Positions 17,585 to 26,704 of a stretch of DNA of 64,000 nucleotides are shown in pieces (position 1 is the first letter of the stretch; each line of letters opens with the position of its first letter). The stretch is from Alteromonas sp. V450 (GTDB lineage Bacteria > Pseudomonadota > Gammaproteobacteria > Enterobacterales > Alteromonadaceae), in NCBI RefSeq assembly GCF_001885075.1, contig NZ_MODU01000004.1:186001-250000 (forward strand). Reading direction: 5' to 3'. The notes under the pieces were generated by a model. It was not told the origin of the DNA, made no database searches, and saw only the letters and a list, made by a program, of their open reading frames with translations. Position numbers and translations under genes: made by a program.

Positions 17585-17932
17585 GACGGTCTCCATGTTG
17601 GTTTAGTTTGTAGTCTAAAGCGCACTTATTTTCGCCTGTTCAATAAGTGCGTTGCAACGTGTTTTTAACGCAATTACTTTAGATGTTTGAGCATATATCA
17701 ATAGTGGGGACAAAGTCCTATAACTCAATGACAAAATTATGAATTATTTTTCAAAACTCAGTTTGTACAAGCCCAATGTATAAAGTTCTACAGGTAAATA
17801 GCAATTCAGTGAACGAAAAGATCAATTTAGCGAAGGGTAACTACTTTGGAATTTGTGATACCCTCTACCTTGATAAATCATTCATGCATTCCCATATTAA
17901 CGGGAATACATTTTTGTGCTCAGAGGAATCAA

Positions 17933-18283
17933 ATGGATAATACTGAAAATCAATCGACGCTAGATAGAATTAAGCAGCAAATCGAAGAAAATCCCATTTT
18001 ACTATATATGAAAGGCTCACCTAAACTTCCTAGCTGTGGCTTTTCTTCACAAGCATCACAAGCGTTGATGTCATGTGGCGAACCATTTGCGTATGTAGAT
18101 ATCCTGCAAAACCCTGATATTCGCGCCGAACTGCCGAAATACGCCAACTGGCCAACATTTCCGCAACTTTGGGTAGAAGGTGAGCTTGTGGGCGGTTGCG
18201 ATATTATTATTGAAATGTTCCAACAGAATGAACTACAGCCGCTTATCAAAGAGACCGCTGCAAAGTACAAAGAAGCAGAATAA
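17933..18283 (+). CDS. grxD: Monothiol glutaredoxin (Grx4 type)
   Basis: A 116-aa CGFS-type monothiol glutaredoxin, active Cys35. Such proteins bind a glutathione-ligated [2Fe-2S] cluster with a BolA partner and pass clusters to targets, linking iron status to Fe-S assembly. The WPTFPQLWVEGELVGGCD segment supplies the cis-Pro and glutathione-binding residues. The frame is open from 17846 but ATG 17933 follows AGAGGA at ideal distance and gives the family N-terminus. It is divergent from sodB across 350 bp and has its own terminator. Confidence 0.95.
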   Translation: MDNTENQSTLDRIKQQIEENPILLYMKGSPKLPSCGFSSQASQALMSCGEPFAYVDILQNPDIRAELPKYANWPTFPQLWVEGELVGGCDIIIEMFQQNELQPLIKETAAKYKEAE

Positions 18284-18327
18284 ATTTCGCTTTCGCGAGT
18301 AAAATTGAATATTCGCAGAAACGATTT

Positions 18328-18354
18328 AAAAGCCGGCTTTTCGCCGGTTTTTTT
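18328..18354 (+). terminator. Rho-independent terminator of grxD
   Basis: A stem built on CCGGC (18333-18337) and GCCGG (18343-18347), extended by A-T and G-T pairs, is followed by a run of seven T residues. Confidence 0.85.
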
Positions 18355-18615
18355 CATCAGAAACCATCAAAAGTTCCGTGCTTTCATTCCCGTAAAACCT
18401 ATATAGACAGGTCAGAAATAAAAATCCTCTATGGTCTGAAAAAATATTTTAATTTTGTCAAAAAAGGTTTGTTTTTTAATATCTTGCGTTCTATAAAAAA
18501 CGTCATCTGACCGCAGATGAGTCAGTGTTGAAGGTATAAAATAACAATCTCTCAGTTCACTTTAACGTGTGTAAAAATCACTAATAGAGCGCGAGAGAAA
18601 ATCCGGGAAATCACC
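18355..18615. other. Leader/control region of the first TonB receptor
   Basis: About 260 bp without a gene. It is AT-rich and holds an imperfect repeat (GGTCAGAAA at about 18411, GGTCTGAAA at about 18433) and a small inverted repeat CATCTG-ACCG-CAGATG near 18504. I could not identify a convincing Fur box or ECF promoter pair. Confidence 0.4.
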
Positions 18616-21189
18616 ATGAATACAACCTTGTCTTTATTGACTAAAAACGTGCGTGGCGTATTAGCTGCATCAGCCGCGTTTTCAGTAATGGCCGCTGCAC
18701 CCGTTTATGCACAAGAAGCAGACGAAAGTGCAAAAGCGGAAGATTTTGAACAAATCGCTGTCGTTGGTTCACGCGCAGCACCACGTTCGGTAGCGGACTC
18801 AGCAGTTCCAATCGATATTATTTCTGACGAAGAGTTTAAGCAGCAGGGTGCCACAGATATGGTATCTATGATGCAAACTGTCGTTCCGTCTTTTAACGTA
18901 AATGACCAGCCCATCAATGATGCTTCAACGCTTGTGCGTCCAGCCAACCTGCGTGGCATGGCTTCCGACCACACATTAGTACTTGTAAATGGTAAGCGTC
19001 GTCACCGCTCTGCGGTTATCACTTTCTTGGGCGGCGGTCTGTCAGACGGGGCTCAAGGGCCTGACATTTCTGTAATTCCAGCAGCCGCACTTAAGCAAGT
19101 AGAAGTACTTCGTGATGGCGCAGCAGCGCAATATGGATCAGATGCTATTGCGGGTGTAATTAACTTCGTACTTAATGATGCGTCGGAAGGCGGTACATTC
19201 GAAGCTCGTTACGGTTCTTATTACGAAGGTGACGGCGATATGATTCAGCTGTCGGGTAACGTGGGCTTGCCACTGTCTGACAAGGGGTTTATCAACCTGT
19301 CAGCAGAGTATCGAACCGCAGATGATACTTCTCGTAGTATACAGCGCGCCGATGCCGCAGACCTTATCGCTGCGGGCAACACAGCAGTAGCAGACCCTGC
19401 GCAAATCTGGGGATCGCCAGAAATTAAGCACGACATAAAACTTTTTGCTAACTTGGGTTTAGAGCTTTCCGACAGCGCAGAAGCTTATTTGTTTGGTAAC
19501 TTTGCAGAGCGTGAAGTTGAGGGTGGTTTCTATTTCCGTAATCCGCATACACGTAGTGGTGTTTATGCGGATCCTGATGGCAATTTGCTCGTAGGTGATT
19601 TAACTGGCGATATGTCAGGCAACTGCCCGACCAATATCAATGTTGGTGACAACGTTCTAGAGAACCCAATCTATATCAATCAAGTGCAAAATAACCCGGA
19701 TTGTTTCGCGTTTAACGAAATTCTGCCAGGTGGTTTCACGCCACGCTTTGGTGGTACGGTCACCGACATGTCTCTTGTATTTGGTACCCAAGGCGAGTTG
19801 GACAACGATATTACCTATGATGTAAGTCTGAACCTTGGCCAAAACGAAGTTGATTTTGCCATAAGCAATACAATTAACCCGTCGCTAGGTCCAGAAACGC
19901 CATTCGAGTTTAGCCCAGGTCGTTACACTCAATCTGAGCAAACCCTCGATATTGATTTCACAAAACCTTTTGATGTTGGCTTGTATGAGCCACTGTTCGT
20001 GGCAACAGGTTTTCAATACCGCAATGAGAGTTATGAGAGCTTTGCAGGTGATACTGCCTCTTATGAAATAGGTCCGCTGGCGACACAAGGCTTTGGCATT
20101 GGCTCAAATGGTTTCCCTGGCTTAGCGGCCAATAGCCAAGGTCGTGTGTCCCGCAACAATATCGCGCTGTATATAGATGCAGAAGCATACATCACTGAAA
20201 ACTTCATGTTAGCGGGTGCGCTACGTTATGAAGATTTCTCTGATTTTGGAGATACAACGAAAGGTAAAATTGCTTTCCGTTGGCAAGCGCTTGAGAACAT
20301 TGCGTTTCGTGGTGCGTTCTCGACCGGCTTTAAAGCGCCTACACTTGGCCAGAGCAATGTGCGTAACGTTACAACAGCATTTGGTACTGGCGGCCAGCTA
20401 ATAGACCGTGCAACGCTACCGCCGACTGACCCTGTGTCACAGCTTAAAGGTGGTGAGCAGCTGACTCCTGAAGAGTCAGAAAGTATTACGTTTGGTGTGG
20501 TTGCAGATTTCGATAATGGACTATTTATCACTGCCGACTACTATAACATTGAGTTGACAGACCGCATCAGTACAGCGTCGGGAATTGCGTTAACTGAAGA
20601 TGATATCGCAACGCTTCTTGAGCAAGGCGTTAATGATGCGTCAAGTTTCTCTGAAATAAGCTTTTTCACCAACGATTTTGATACAACAACGGAAGGCCTC
20701 GATGTTGTTGCAAACTACGCAATGGATATGATGGGCGGTGAGACTAAATTTTCATTAGCCTACAACTGGACTTCAACAGAAGTAGACAGAGCGTCTGACA
20801 ATATCTCTGATTTCCGTATTCGCATGTTGGAAGACAACCTACCTGCAGTGCGCTATAGCGCTACGGCTAATCATACTAATGGCGATTGGCGTTTCTTAGC
20901 GCGCATGAACTACTTTGGAAGTATCTTCGAAGATCACTTAGATTCAGCGCTGCCTATAGAAAAAGTAGGCTCTGAAATTACGTTTGATTTCGAAGTTGCG
21001 TATAACGTTTCAGAACAGTTCACGGTTACGGTTGGTGCGAAAAACGCGTTTGATGAATACCCTGATGAAAACAATACTGATGCAGGTGGCATTACCTATG
21101 CGCAGATTGCTGGTTCAGCGTATCCAACAACATCACCAATCGGTATTAATGGTGGTTTTTATTACCTAAGAGGTGTTTACACTTTTTAA
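18616..21189 (+). CDS. TonB-dependent outer-membrane receptor (no signalling domain)
   Basis: An 857-aa TonB-dependent transporter: signal peptide ending in VYAQEA (about residue 33), a TonB-box-like stretch EQIAVVGSR, a plug domain to about residue 190 (QVEVLRDGAAAQYGSDAIAGVINF) and a beta-barrel ending in aromatic YTF, the outer-membrane assembly signal. The ligand is unknown. It closely parallels the receptor at 23061 through plug and barrel but lacks that protein's N-terminal STN domain, so it should transport without signalling. It precedes the sigma/anti-sigma pair and ends with a strong terminator at 21237. Confidence 0.93.
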   Translation: MNTTLSLLTKNVRGVLAASAAFSVMAAAPVYAQEADESAKAEDFEQIAVVGSRAAPRSVADSAVPIDIISDEEFKQQGATDMVSMMQTVVPSFNVNDQPINDASTLVRPANLRGMASDHTLVLVNGKRRHRSAVITFLGGGLSDGAQGPDISVIPAAALKQVEVLRDGAAAQYGSDAIAGVINFVLNDASEGGTFEARYGSYYEGDGDMIQLSGNVGLPLSDKGFINLSAEYRTADDTSRSIQRADAADLIAAGNTAVADPAQIWGSPEIKHDIKLFANLGLELSDSAEAYLFGNFAEREVEGGFYFRNPHTRSGVYADPDGNLLVGDLTGDMSGNCPTNINVGDNVLENPIYINQVQNNPDCFAFNEILPGGFTPRFGGTVTDMSLVFGTQGELDNDITYDVSLNLGQNEVDFAISNTINPSLGPETPFEFSPGRYTQSEQTLDIDFTKPFDVGLYEPLFVATGFQYRNESYESFAGDTASYEIGPLATQGFGIGSNGFPGLAANSQGRVSRNNIALYIDAEAYITENFMLAGALRYEDFSDFGDTTKGKIAFRWQALENIAFRGAFSTGFKAPTLGQSNVRNVTTAFGTGGQLIDRATLPPTDPVSQLKGGEQLTPEESESITFGVVADFDNGLFITADYYNIELTDRISTASGIALTEDDIATLLEQGVNDASSFSEISFFTNDFDTTTEGLDVVANYAMDMMGGETKFSLAYNWTSTEVDRASDNISDFRIRMLEDNLPAVRYSATANHTNGDWRFLARMNYFGSIFEDHLDSALPIEKVGSEITFDFEVAYNVSEQFTVTVGAKNAFDEYPDENNTDAGGITYAQIAGSAYPTTSPIGINGGFYYLRGVYTF

Positions 21190-21236
21190 TCGCTTTTACT
21201 AGCGAGACCAACTTTCACAAATGTTTCGAAGTGTAG

Positions 21237-21264
21237 GGGGAGTGTATGCTCCCCTTTTATTTTT
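21237..21264 (+). terminator. Rho-independent terminator after the first TonB receptor
   Basis: GGGGAG (21237-21242) and CTCCCC (21249-21254) with a 6-base loop are followed by TTTTATTTTT. Confidence 0.85.
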
Positions 21265-21355
21265 ACGCTGTGACGATCAATTAAGTGAAAAGTAGCAATA
21301 AAACAGGCATTATTTGCCTACCGTAATTAATTATTAACACGCACTGATTATTATT

Positions 21356-21916
21356 ATGACGAAAAAGTCGACAGTAGCAGAAACCTTCGTAAGATATCGC
21401 GCTAAGCTAATGCGTGCGGTGGGTTCTATTGTTGGTGCCGACGACATTGAGGACATCGTCCAAGAAGCTTTTATAAAAAGCTACGAAGCAGAATTAAAAC
21501 AAGAAATTCAATATGAGCGGACATACATGCTCAAAACAGCGCGTAATTTAGCGCTGAACCATGTTGCGAAAGCAGAAAATAAAAACAAGCAGCCGCTCGA
21601 TGACATGGACCTTCTGCCCTATGAACTTGTAGGGTACAGTTTAGAGAAAAATGTAGAGAGTAAAGAGCGCTTTATCCATTTTTGCCGAGCGACAGATACA
21701 CTGTCTGCCGATGTAAAGCGCGTGTTCTTACTCAAGAAAGTGTACGGCATGCGGCAAAAAGAAATTGCAGAGCTCGTGGGACTTAGCGAGAGTACTGTAG
21801 AGAAGCATGTCGCAAAAGGATTAATGATGTGCTCCAAATATTTAGCGGAGCTTTCATCGGACAGTGCCCCTTCCAGTGTCACTGCTACCGCGACTCAGGA
21901 CATAAGTAGTAGTTAA
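21356..21916 (+). CDS. FecI-type ECF sigma factor
   Basis: A 186-aa extracytoplasmic-function sigma factor. Region 2 includes DDIEDIVQEAFIKSYEA (about residues 36-52) and region 4 the helix-turn-helix MRQKEIAELVGLSESTVEKHV (about residues 131-151); the C-terminal tail is Ser/Thr rich. It is followed one base after its stop by a FecR-type regulator, the usual pair in cell-surface signalling, where ligand binding to an STN-bearing receptor frees the sigma factor to transcribe receptor genes. Its targets are probably the two flanking TonB receptors. Confidence 0.92.
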   Translation: MTKKSTVAETFVRYRAKLMRAVGSIVGADDIEDIVQEAFIKSYEAELKQEIQYERTYMLKTARNLALNHVAKAENKNKQPLDDMDLLPYELVGYSLEKNVESKERFIHFCRATDTLSADVKRVFLLKKVYGMRQKEIAELVGLSESTVEKHVAKGLMMCSKYLAELSSDSAPSSVTATATQDISSS

Positions 21917-21917
21917 C

Positions 21918-22973
21918 ATGAATAATATTCGCCAATTTTCCAGCAAAGAAGATATCCAAGAGCACGCCTGCCTCTGGATAAGCCGCATTGATCGCGGCTT
22001 AAACGGTGACGAAAAAGTAGCATTAGACACATGGCTGAGAGAAAGTAATGCGCACCGCCAAGCATTGTTAGATGCTGCCAGTTTGTGGGACGATATGTCG
22101 GTGCTCAATGAATTAAGCGGCCTGTTTCCACAACCATCAGCTCGTCATGCTTCTAAAAAGCGTGGCCTAGCCAAAAACGTAGTATGGGGCATGGCCGCCA
22201 CTTTCTTAGTAATGGCCGTAGCGGTTGGTATTGTTGTACAGCGCACATGGTTAGATAATGCGTCTCAGTTTGCTACTGTGAATCAAAAAGTACAAACAGG
22301 CGTAGGTGAGCAAAAAAATGTCACGTTGGCCGATGGTTCGAAACTCCACTTAAACACCAATTCGTTAGTCACAGTAGATTTTTCTTCAACGTCACGAAAT
22401 ATCGTTTTGTTGAAAGGCGAAGCGCATTTCGAAGTAGCGCACGACACAGCGCGTCCTTTTTCTGTCACGGCAGGAAACAACACGGTAACTGCGGTAGGTA
22501 CAGCGTTTAATCTACAATATGTTGACGACAATGCTTTTGAACTTGTTGTCACTGAAGGAAAAGTGCTAGTTAAAGACCGTTTTAGAGCTACATCATCGAA
22601 CGAGTCGTTGTTTGGAAAGCGCCCAGTTACGGAAGAAGGGTTGCTGATGTTCGCGGGAGAAAAAGCCACAGTCCTCGGTAAAGTGGAAGCACGTGAAAGC
22701 ATGTCGCAAAATGAAATCGATGACGATTTAGCCTGGCAGCAGGGGATGATTGTTTTCAAAGGCGAGCCATTGGAGTCTGTACTTATCGAGATTGGCAGAT
22801 ACACGCCGGTGCGTTTTCATATTTCAGATGATAACCTGCGAAAACGCAGAGTTGCGGGCTATTTCAAAGTGGGCGATATAGATGGCTTGCTATCGGCGCT
22901 AGAAAGTAGTTTTAGCATCAAACACGAAAAAGTGACCGACACAAGTATTGAGCTAAGCGCAAAGAAAGGTTAA
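21918..22973 (+). CDS. FecR-type transmembrane sigma regulator
   Basis: A 351-aa inner-membrane anti-sigma/co-activator. The cytoplasmic N-terminus has the DUF4880 pattern (ACLWISRIDRGLNGDEK...LRESNAHRQAL), one membrane helix follows at about residues 86-106, then the periplasmic FecR domain (VTLADGSKLHLNTNS, GEAHFEVAHD) and a C-terminal STN-like segment ending near residue 345 that should contact the STN domain of the receptor. The gene starts one base after the sigma gene, so they are co-transcribed. The partner is most likely the receptor at 23061. Confidence 0.92.
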   Translation: MNNIRQFSSKEDIQEHACLWISRIDRGLNGDEKVALDTWLRESNAHRQALLDAASLWDDMSVLNELSGLFPQPSARHASKKRGLAKNVVWGMAATFLVMAVAVGIVVQRTWLDNASQFATVNQKVQTGVGEQKNVTLADGSKLHLNTNSLVTVDFSSTSRNIVLLKGEAHFEVAHDTARPFSVTAGNNTVTAVGTAFNLQYVDDNAFELVVTEGKVLVKDRFRATSSNESLFGKRPVTEEGLLMFAGEKATVLGKVEARESMSQNEIDDDLAWQQGMIVFKGEPLESVLIEIGRYTPVRFHISDDNLRKRRVAGYFKVGDIDGLLSALESSFSIKHEKVTDTSIELSAKKG

Positions 22974-23060
22974 ATATTCTTTGAAAGAAAAGCGATGTTC
23001 ACTAATCGTTATTGGCATCAATATATTTAATGTGACAATATAATTAAAATAATAAGCACA

Positions 23061-26000
23061 TTGATTTTAATCTTGCACGACGGCTATTTTGCGATAATTA
23101 AGCAATTGAAAAAAGCGATAAAAAGACTGAATACTTTTGAGTATTCGGTTCGTTTGGTCTTGCATAAAATTGCGTTCAAGCCTCCTTGCTCCTCAATCGT
23201 GTCGCCGTTGAACCTCGTCTCAAGCGTCTGCCTGCTTTTGATTACGACGCAATCAATTTTTGCACAAGAGGATGACCGCTCCGCTGTTGACCGCGTGCAG
23301 CAGTCAGGGCCCGACGCTTTTAGTTTTTCTATACCTGCACAAAACGCAAATGAAGCGTTAACCGAACTGGCTAAACAAGCTAATACCACACTTCTGTTTC
23401 CTTTCGATTTGGCAAAAAAAGTAACGACTAATGCGTTAAGCGGCACTTTTACGTTGAGTGAAGCCCTGGTTCAGCTGCTAAAGGGCACTGAGCTGGCAGT
23501 GGTAACCGATGAAAGTGGTACGTTAAGTATTCGGTCTCGCGATTCATTAGTAACGAAGAACATTCAGATTGATACCAAGGAAAAAAAGGCTGAGGAAGGG
23601 GCGAATGGACTAGAAAAAATTGCTGTTGTTGGTACGCGCAACACGCCTCGAAGCGCAGTAGATTCAGCCGTTCCATTAGATGTTATTGGTGCTGACTCGT
23701 TGAATTCACAAGGCAACAGCGATGTAATATCAATGTTAAGCGTGATGGTTCCTTCACTCAATGTTAATGATCAGCCAATAAACGATGCGAGTAGTTTAGT
23801 GAGGCCAGCAAACCTTCGGGGGATGTCATCTGATCACACGTTACTGTTGTTGAATGGTAAACGACGTCACCGCTCTGCCGTTATAACGTTTTTAGGTGGC
23901 GGGTTATCAGATGGTGCACAGGGGCCAGATATCTCGGTTATCCCTGCATATGCATTGAAACAGGTAGAGGTGCTTAGGGATGGGGCAGCAGCACAATATG
24001 GGTCAGATGCGATAGCCGGTGTAATCAACTTTGCACTTAAAGATGCCCGTGAAGGAGGAAGTGTCGCCCTAAAAGTCGGTGGTTACAGCGAAGGCGATGG
24101 TGAACTGTTACAACTTCAGCTCAACAGAGGCTTCGCGATAGGACAACAAGGCTTTTTGAACGCAACCGCGGAATATCGACAACAAAACGGCACGTCGCGC
24201 TCTGTGCAGCGTGATGATGCTTCAGACCTCATCGTTCAGGGAAATAGCTTCATTGCTTCACCGGCTCAAATCTGGGGAGCACTTGACGTAAACGAAGACA
24301 TAAAGCTAGCGCTCAACGCAGGTATTGATATTTCGACAACGTCTCATTTTTATAGCTTTGCGACAGCGGCTAGACGAGAAATAAACGGCGGGTTTTATTT
24401 TCGAAATCCACAAACCCGGGAAGGGGTGTTTAGCCGAACCGATCCAAATACCAATGAGCGTCGCCTTATAGTCGCTGACCTAGATGGGATAGATAATGGT
24501 ATCACCTGCCCGCCAATAACCTTATCGAGCGAAAATGTATTAGAAAACGAAAACTATCTGCTTATCGCTGACAATACGACAGCGCTTGGAGCAAATTGCT
24601 TTGCCTTTAATGAATGGTTCCCAGGTGGGTTTACGCCTCGATTTGGTGGGACCATTACGGACGCCTCCATTGCGATGGGATTGAAGTACGAATTACCTCA
24701 AGGCTGGGCGATGGACATTAGTACAATGCTTGGGTACAGCGATATAGAATATACTATCTCAAGTACAGTAAACCCTTCGCTCGGCCCACAAACACCCACA
24801 GCCTTCTCGCCAGGTGGCGTTTCACAAGTTGAGCGGACCCTGAATTTAGACTTTACCAAACTTATTCAAACCATTTTCGACGACCCAGTGAGTATTGCTG
24901 TGGGAGGGGAGTGGCGAAAAGAGACCTATTTCCAAAAAGCGGGTGATGAAGCCTCATATATCGCAGGCCCATTCGCACTTGAGCCTCCAATTGGTTTAAG
25001 CCAAGGTTTTTCGATTGGCTCGAATGGTTTTCCAGGCTACCAACCGCAGTCTGCCGGTCACTGGAGTCGCAGTAATTGGGCTTTTTACGCTGATTTGGAA
25101 TTTTATGTTAACGATGCGTGGCAAATGGGGTTAGCAACACGGTTAGAGCATTTCAGTGACTTCGGATCAACGTTCGATGGTAAGCTCAGCACCCGTTACA
25201 AACTCAATGACACGTTTGCTTTGCGGGGCTCGGTAAATACAGGTTTTAAAGCGCCAACCGTGGGGCAAAGCAACGTGATAAACGTAACGACAGCCTATGG
25301 CCTTAACGGCTTGGAAGATCAAGCTACGCTGCCGCCAACCGATCTTATCTCGCTTCAGCTTGGCGCTACGCCGCTTACTCCTGAAGAATCTGTAAATTTC
25401 AGCGTAGGTGTGGTTATGCAAACCAGCGAGAACTTCTTTGCTACGCTCGATTACTTTAATATCCGTCTTTCTGATCGCATAAGTACAACATCAGCTATTT
25501 CTTTAACCGATGACGACGTAAACGCGCTTGTTGCTCAGGGCCGCCCCGATGCGGCTAGATACAATTCAGCTAAATACTTTACTAATGATTTTGACACTAA
25601 AACACAAGGTGTCGATTTAGTGGTTAATTACAATTTCGTCTTTAATGACTGGTCAAATGCTTTACTTGTTGCCTATAACTGGACAGACACGCAAGTAGAG
25701 CGCGTTACTCTTTACCCAATCAACGGCGAAATTGAACTTCAGCCTAACCTCACTGAGGCGAGAATACGAATGCTGGAAGACAATCTTCCTGCCCATCGAG
25801 GCAGCATTACGCTTGAACAATCCAAAGATGAGTGGGTATTTACTTGGCGACTAAATTATTACGGAAAATTTTATGAAGACCACCTTGATGCTTCAGCAGG
25901 CCTAGATATTTATGGTAGTGCACTTACTACCTTTGATGCCCAATTAGCTTGGGCCGTATCACCAGACATTCAGCTTACGTTAGGCGCGCAAAACTTATTC

Positions 26001-26120
26001 GATGCATTGCCGCAGGAAAATCCATTTCGAGGAGAGGTTGGTGCGCTGTATCCTCCGACGTCCCCCGGCGGTATAAATGGTGCGTTCTACTATGCCGGCA
26101 TAGCATACACGTTTGAATAG
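23061..26120 (+). CDS. TonB-dependent transducer with STN signalling domain
   Basis: A long TonB receptor (up to 1019 aa). After a hydrophobic leader ending in SIFAQ (about residue 69) comes an STN domain (about residues 90-160), then a plug beginning EKIAVVGTR (about 185) and a barrel ending in YTFE. The STN domain marks it as a signal-passing receptor that works with the FecR/FecI pair just upstream. Plug and barrel run in step with the receptor at 18616, implying duplication. No ATG exists before the leader: the frame begins at TTG 23061; TTG 23106 or an internal GTG are other possible starts, none with a good ribosome site. Ligand unknown. Confidence 0.9.
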   Translation: MILILHDGYFAIIKQLKKAIKRLNTFEYSVRLVLHKIAFKPPCSSIVSPLNLVSSVCLLLITTQSIFAQEDDRSAVDRVQQSGPDAFSFSIPAQNANEALTELAKQANTTLLFPFDLAKKVTTNALSGTFTLSEALVQLLKGTELAVVTDESGTLSIRSRDSLVTKNIQIDTKEKKAEEGANGLEKIAVVGTRNTPRSAVDSAVPLDVIGADSLNSQGNSDVISMLSVMVPSLNVNDQPINDASSLVRPANLRGMSSDHTLLLLNGKRRHRSAVITFLGGGLSDGAQGPDISVIPAYALKQVEVLRDGAAAQYGSDAIAGVINFALKDAREGGSVALKVGGYSEGDGELLQLQLNRGFAIGQQGFLNATAEYRQQNGTSRSVQRDDASDLIVQGNSFIASPAQIWGALDVNEDIKLALNAGIDISTTSHFYSFATAARREINGGFYFRNPQTREGVFSRTDPNTNERRLIVADLDGIDNGITCPPITLSSENVLENENYLLIADNTTALGANCFAFNEWFPGGFTPRFGGTITDASIAMGLKYELPQGWAMDISTMLGYSDIEYTISSTVNPSLGPQTPTAFSPGGVSQVERTLNLDFTKLIQTIFDDPVSIAVGGEWRKETYFQKAGDEASYIAGPFALEPPIGLSQGFSIGSNGFPGYQPQSAGHWSRSNWAFYADLEFYVNDAWQMGLATRLEHFSDFGSTFDGKLSTRYKLNDTFALRGSVNTGFKAPTVGQSNVINVTTAYGLNGLEDQATLPPTDLISLQLGATPLTPEESVNFSVGVVMQTSENFFATLDYFNIRLSDRISTTSAISLTDDDVNALVAQGRPDAARYNSAKYFTNDFDTKTQGVDLVVNYNFVFNDWSNALLVAYNWTDTQVERVTLYPINGEIELQPNLTEARIRMLEDNLPAHRGSITLEQSKDEWVFTWRLNYYGKFYEDHLDASAGLDIYGSALTTFDAQLAWAVSPDIQLTLGAQNLFDALPQENPFRGEVGALYPPTSPGGINGAFYYAGIAYTFE

Positions 26121-26233
26121 CAGACGGTGTTAAGACGTTATTTTAACGAGAACGTAGACCAATCGAGGTCGTAATATACAAAAGCGTAGAGTGATATGTG
26201 ACTATAGGTATAGAGGAGTTTGGAAAATACTGC

Positions 26234-26428
26234 TTAGCCTACATCTTTGAAAAGTGATTCATCAATGATGGTTTGGTCGATGATTTGTTGCGCCATATTT
26301 ATGCACTTACCGCACTGAGAGCCAAGCTCTAAATGTTGACGTAACTCACGCATATTGCCCACGCCGTTTTCTTCAACCGCCGCGCGAATGCTTTTATCAG
26401 TAACGCCATAGCACATACAAACAAACAT
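26234..26428 (-). CDS. bfd: Bacterioferritin-associated ferredoxin
   Basis: A 64-aa [2Fe-2S] protein with the BFD pattern: two cysteines in CMC near the N-terminus and GSQCGKC about 33 residues later. Bfd passes electrons to ferric iron in bacterioferritin so that stored iron can be released, and is normally switched on by iron starvation. ATG 26428 has a TGGAG ribosome site; a TTG lies one codon upstream. A Fur box sits 28-42 bp before the start. No bacterioferritin gene is in this window. Confidence 0.93.
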   Translation of the reverse strand: MFVCMCYGVTDKSIRAAVEENGVGNMRELRQHLELGSQCGKCINMAQQIIDQTIIDESLFKDVG

Positions 26429-26455
26429 CAAACGTACTCCAAATGAATCTGTAAA

Positions 26456-26470
26456 TGATAATAATTGTTA
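26456..26470. promoter_or_regulatory. Fur box upstream of bfd
   Basis: TGATAAT-A-ATTGTTA matches the 7-1-7 Fur consensus TGATAAT-N-ATTATCA perfectly in the left arm and 5 of 7 in the right. It is placed to block the bfd promoter. Confidence 0.7.
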
Positions 26471-26704
26471 TTCTTCACTTTAGCAAGAAGATAATGACAT
26501 TTTTCATACACTATTTTCGTAGGGAAAGTGAACAGAGTGGCTGCCTAATTGCCGGTCGTTGGTAGGAGGAGTAAAAAATAACGTTGTTTATCATTGTTAT
26601 TTCCGCGTTCGTACCTATTTACACGGAAGAATTAATTCAATCAAAGCGGTTACGCAATGTAATTGCTTCTATTATTACAATCCAAAATATAAATGGAGAG
26701 ACTC

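Noticed and set aside
26580..26610. Second Fur box between bfd and the peroxiredoxin gene
   Set aside because: TGTTTAT-C-ATTGTTA matches only about 5 of 7 in each arm and is not placed over a recognisable promoter.
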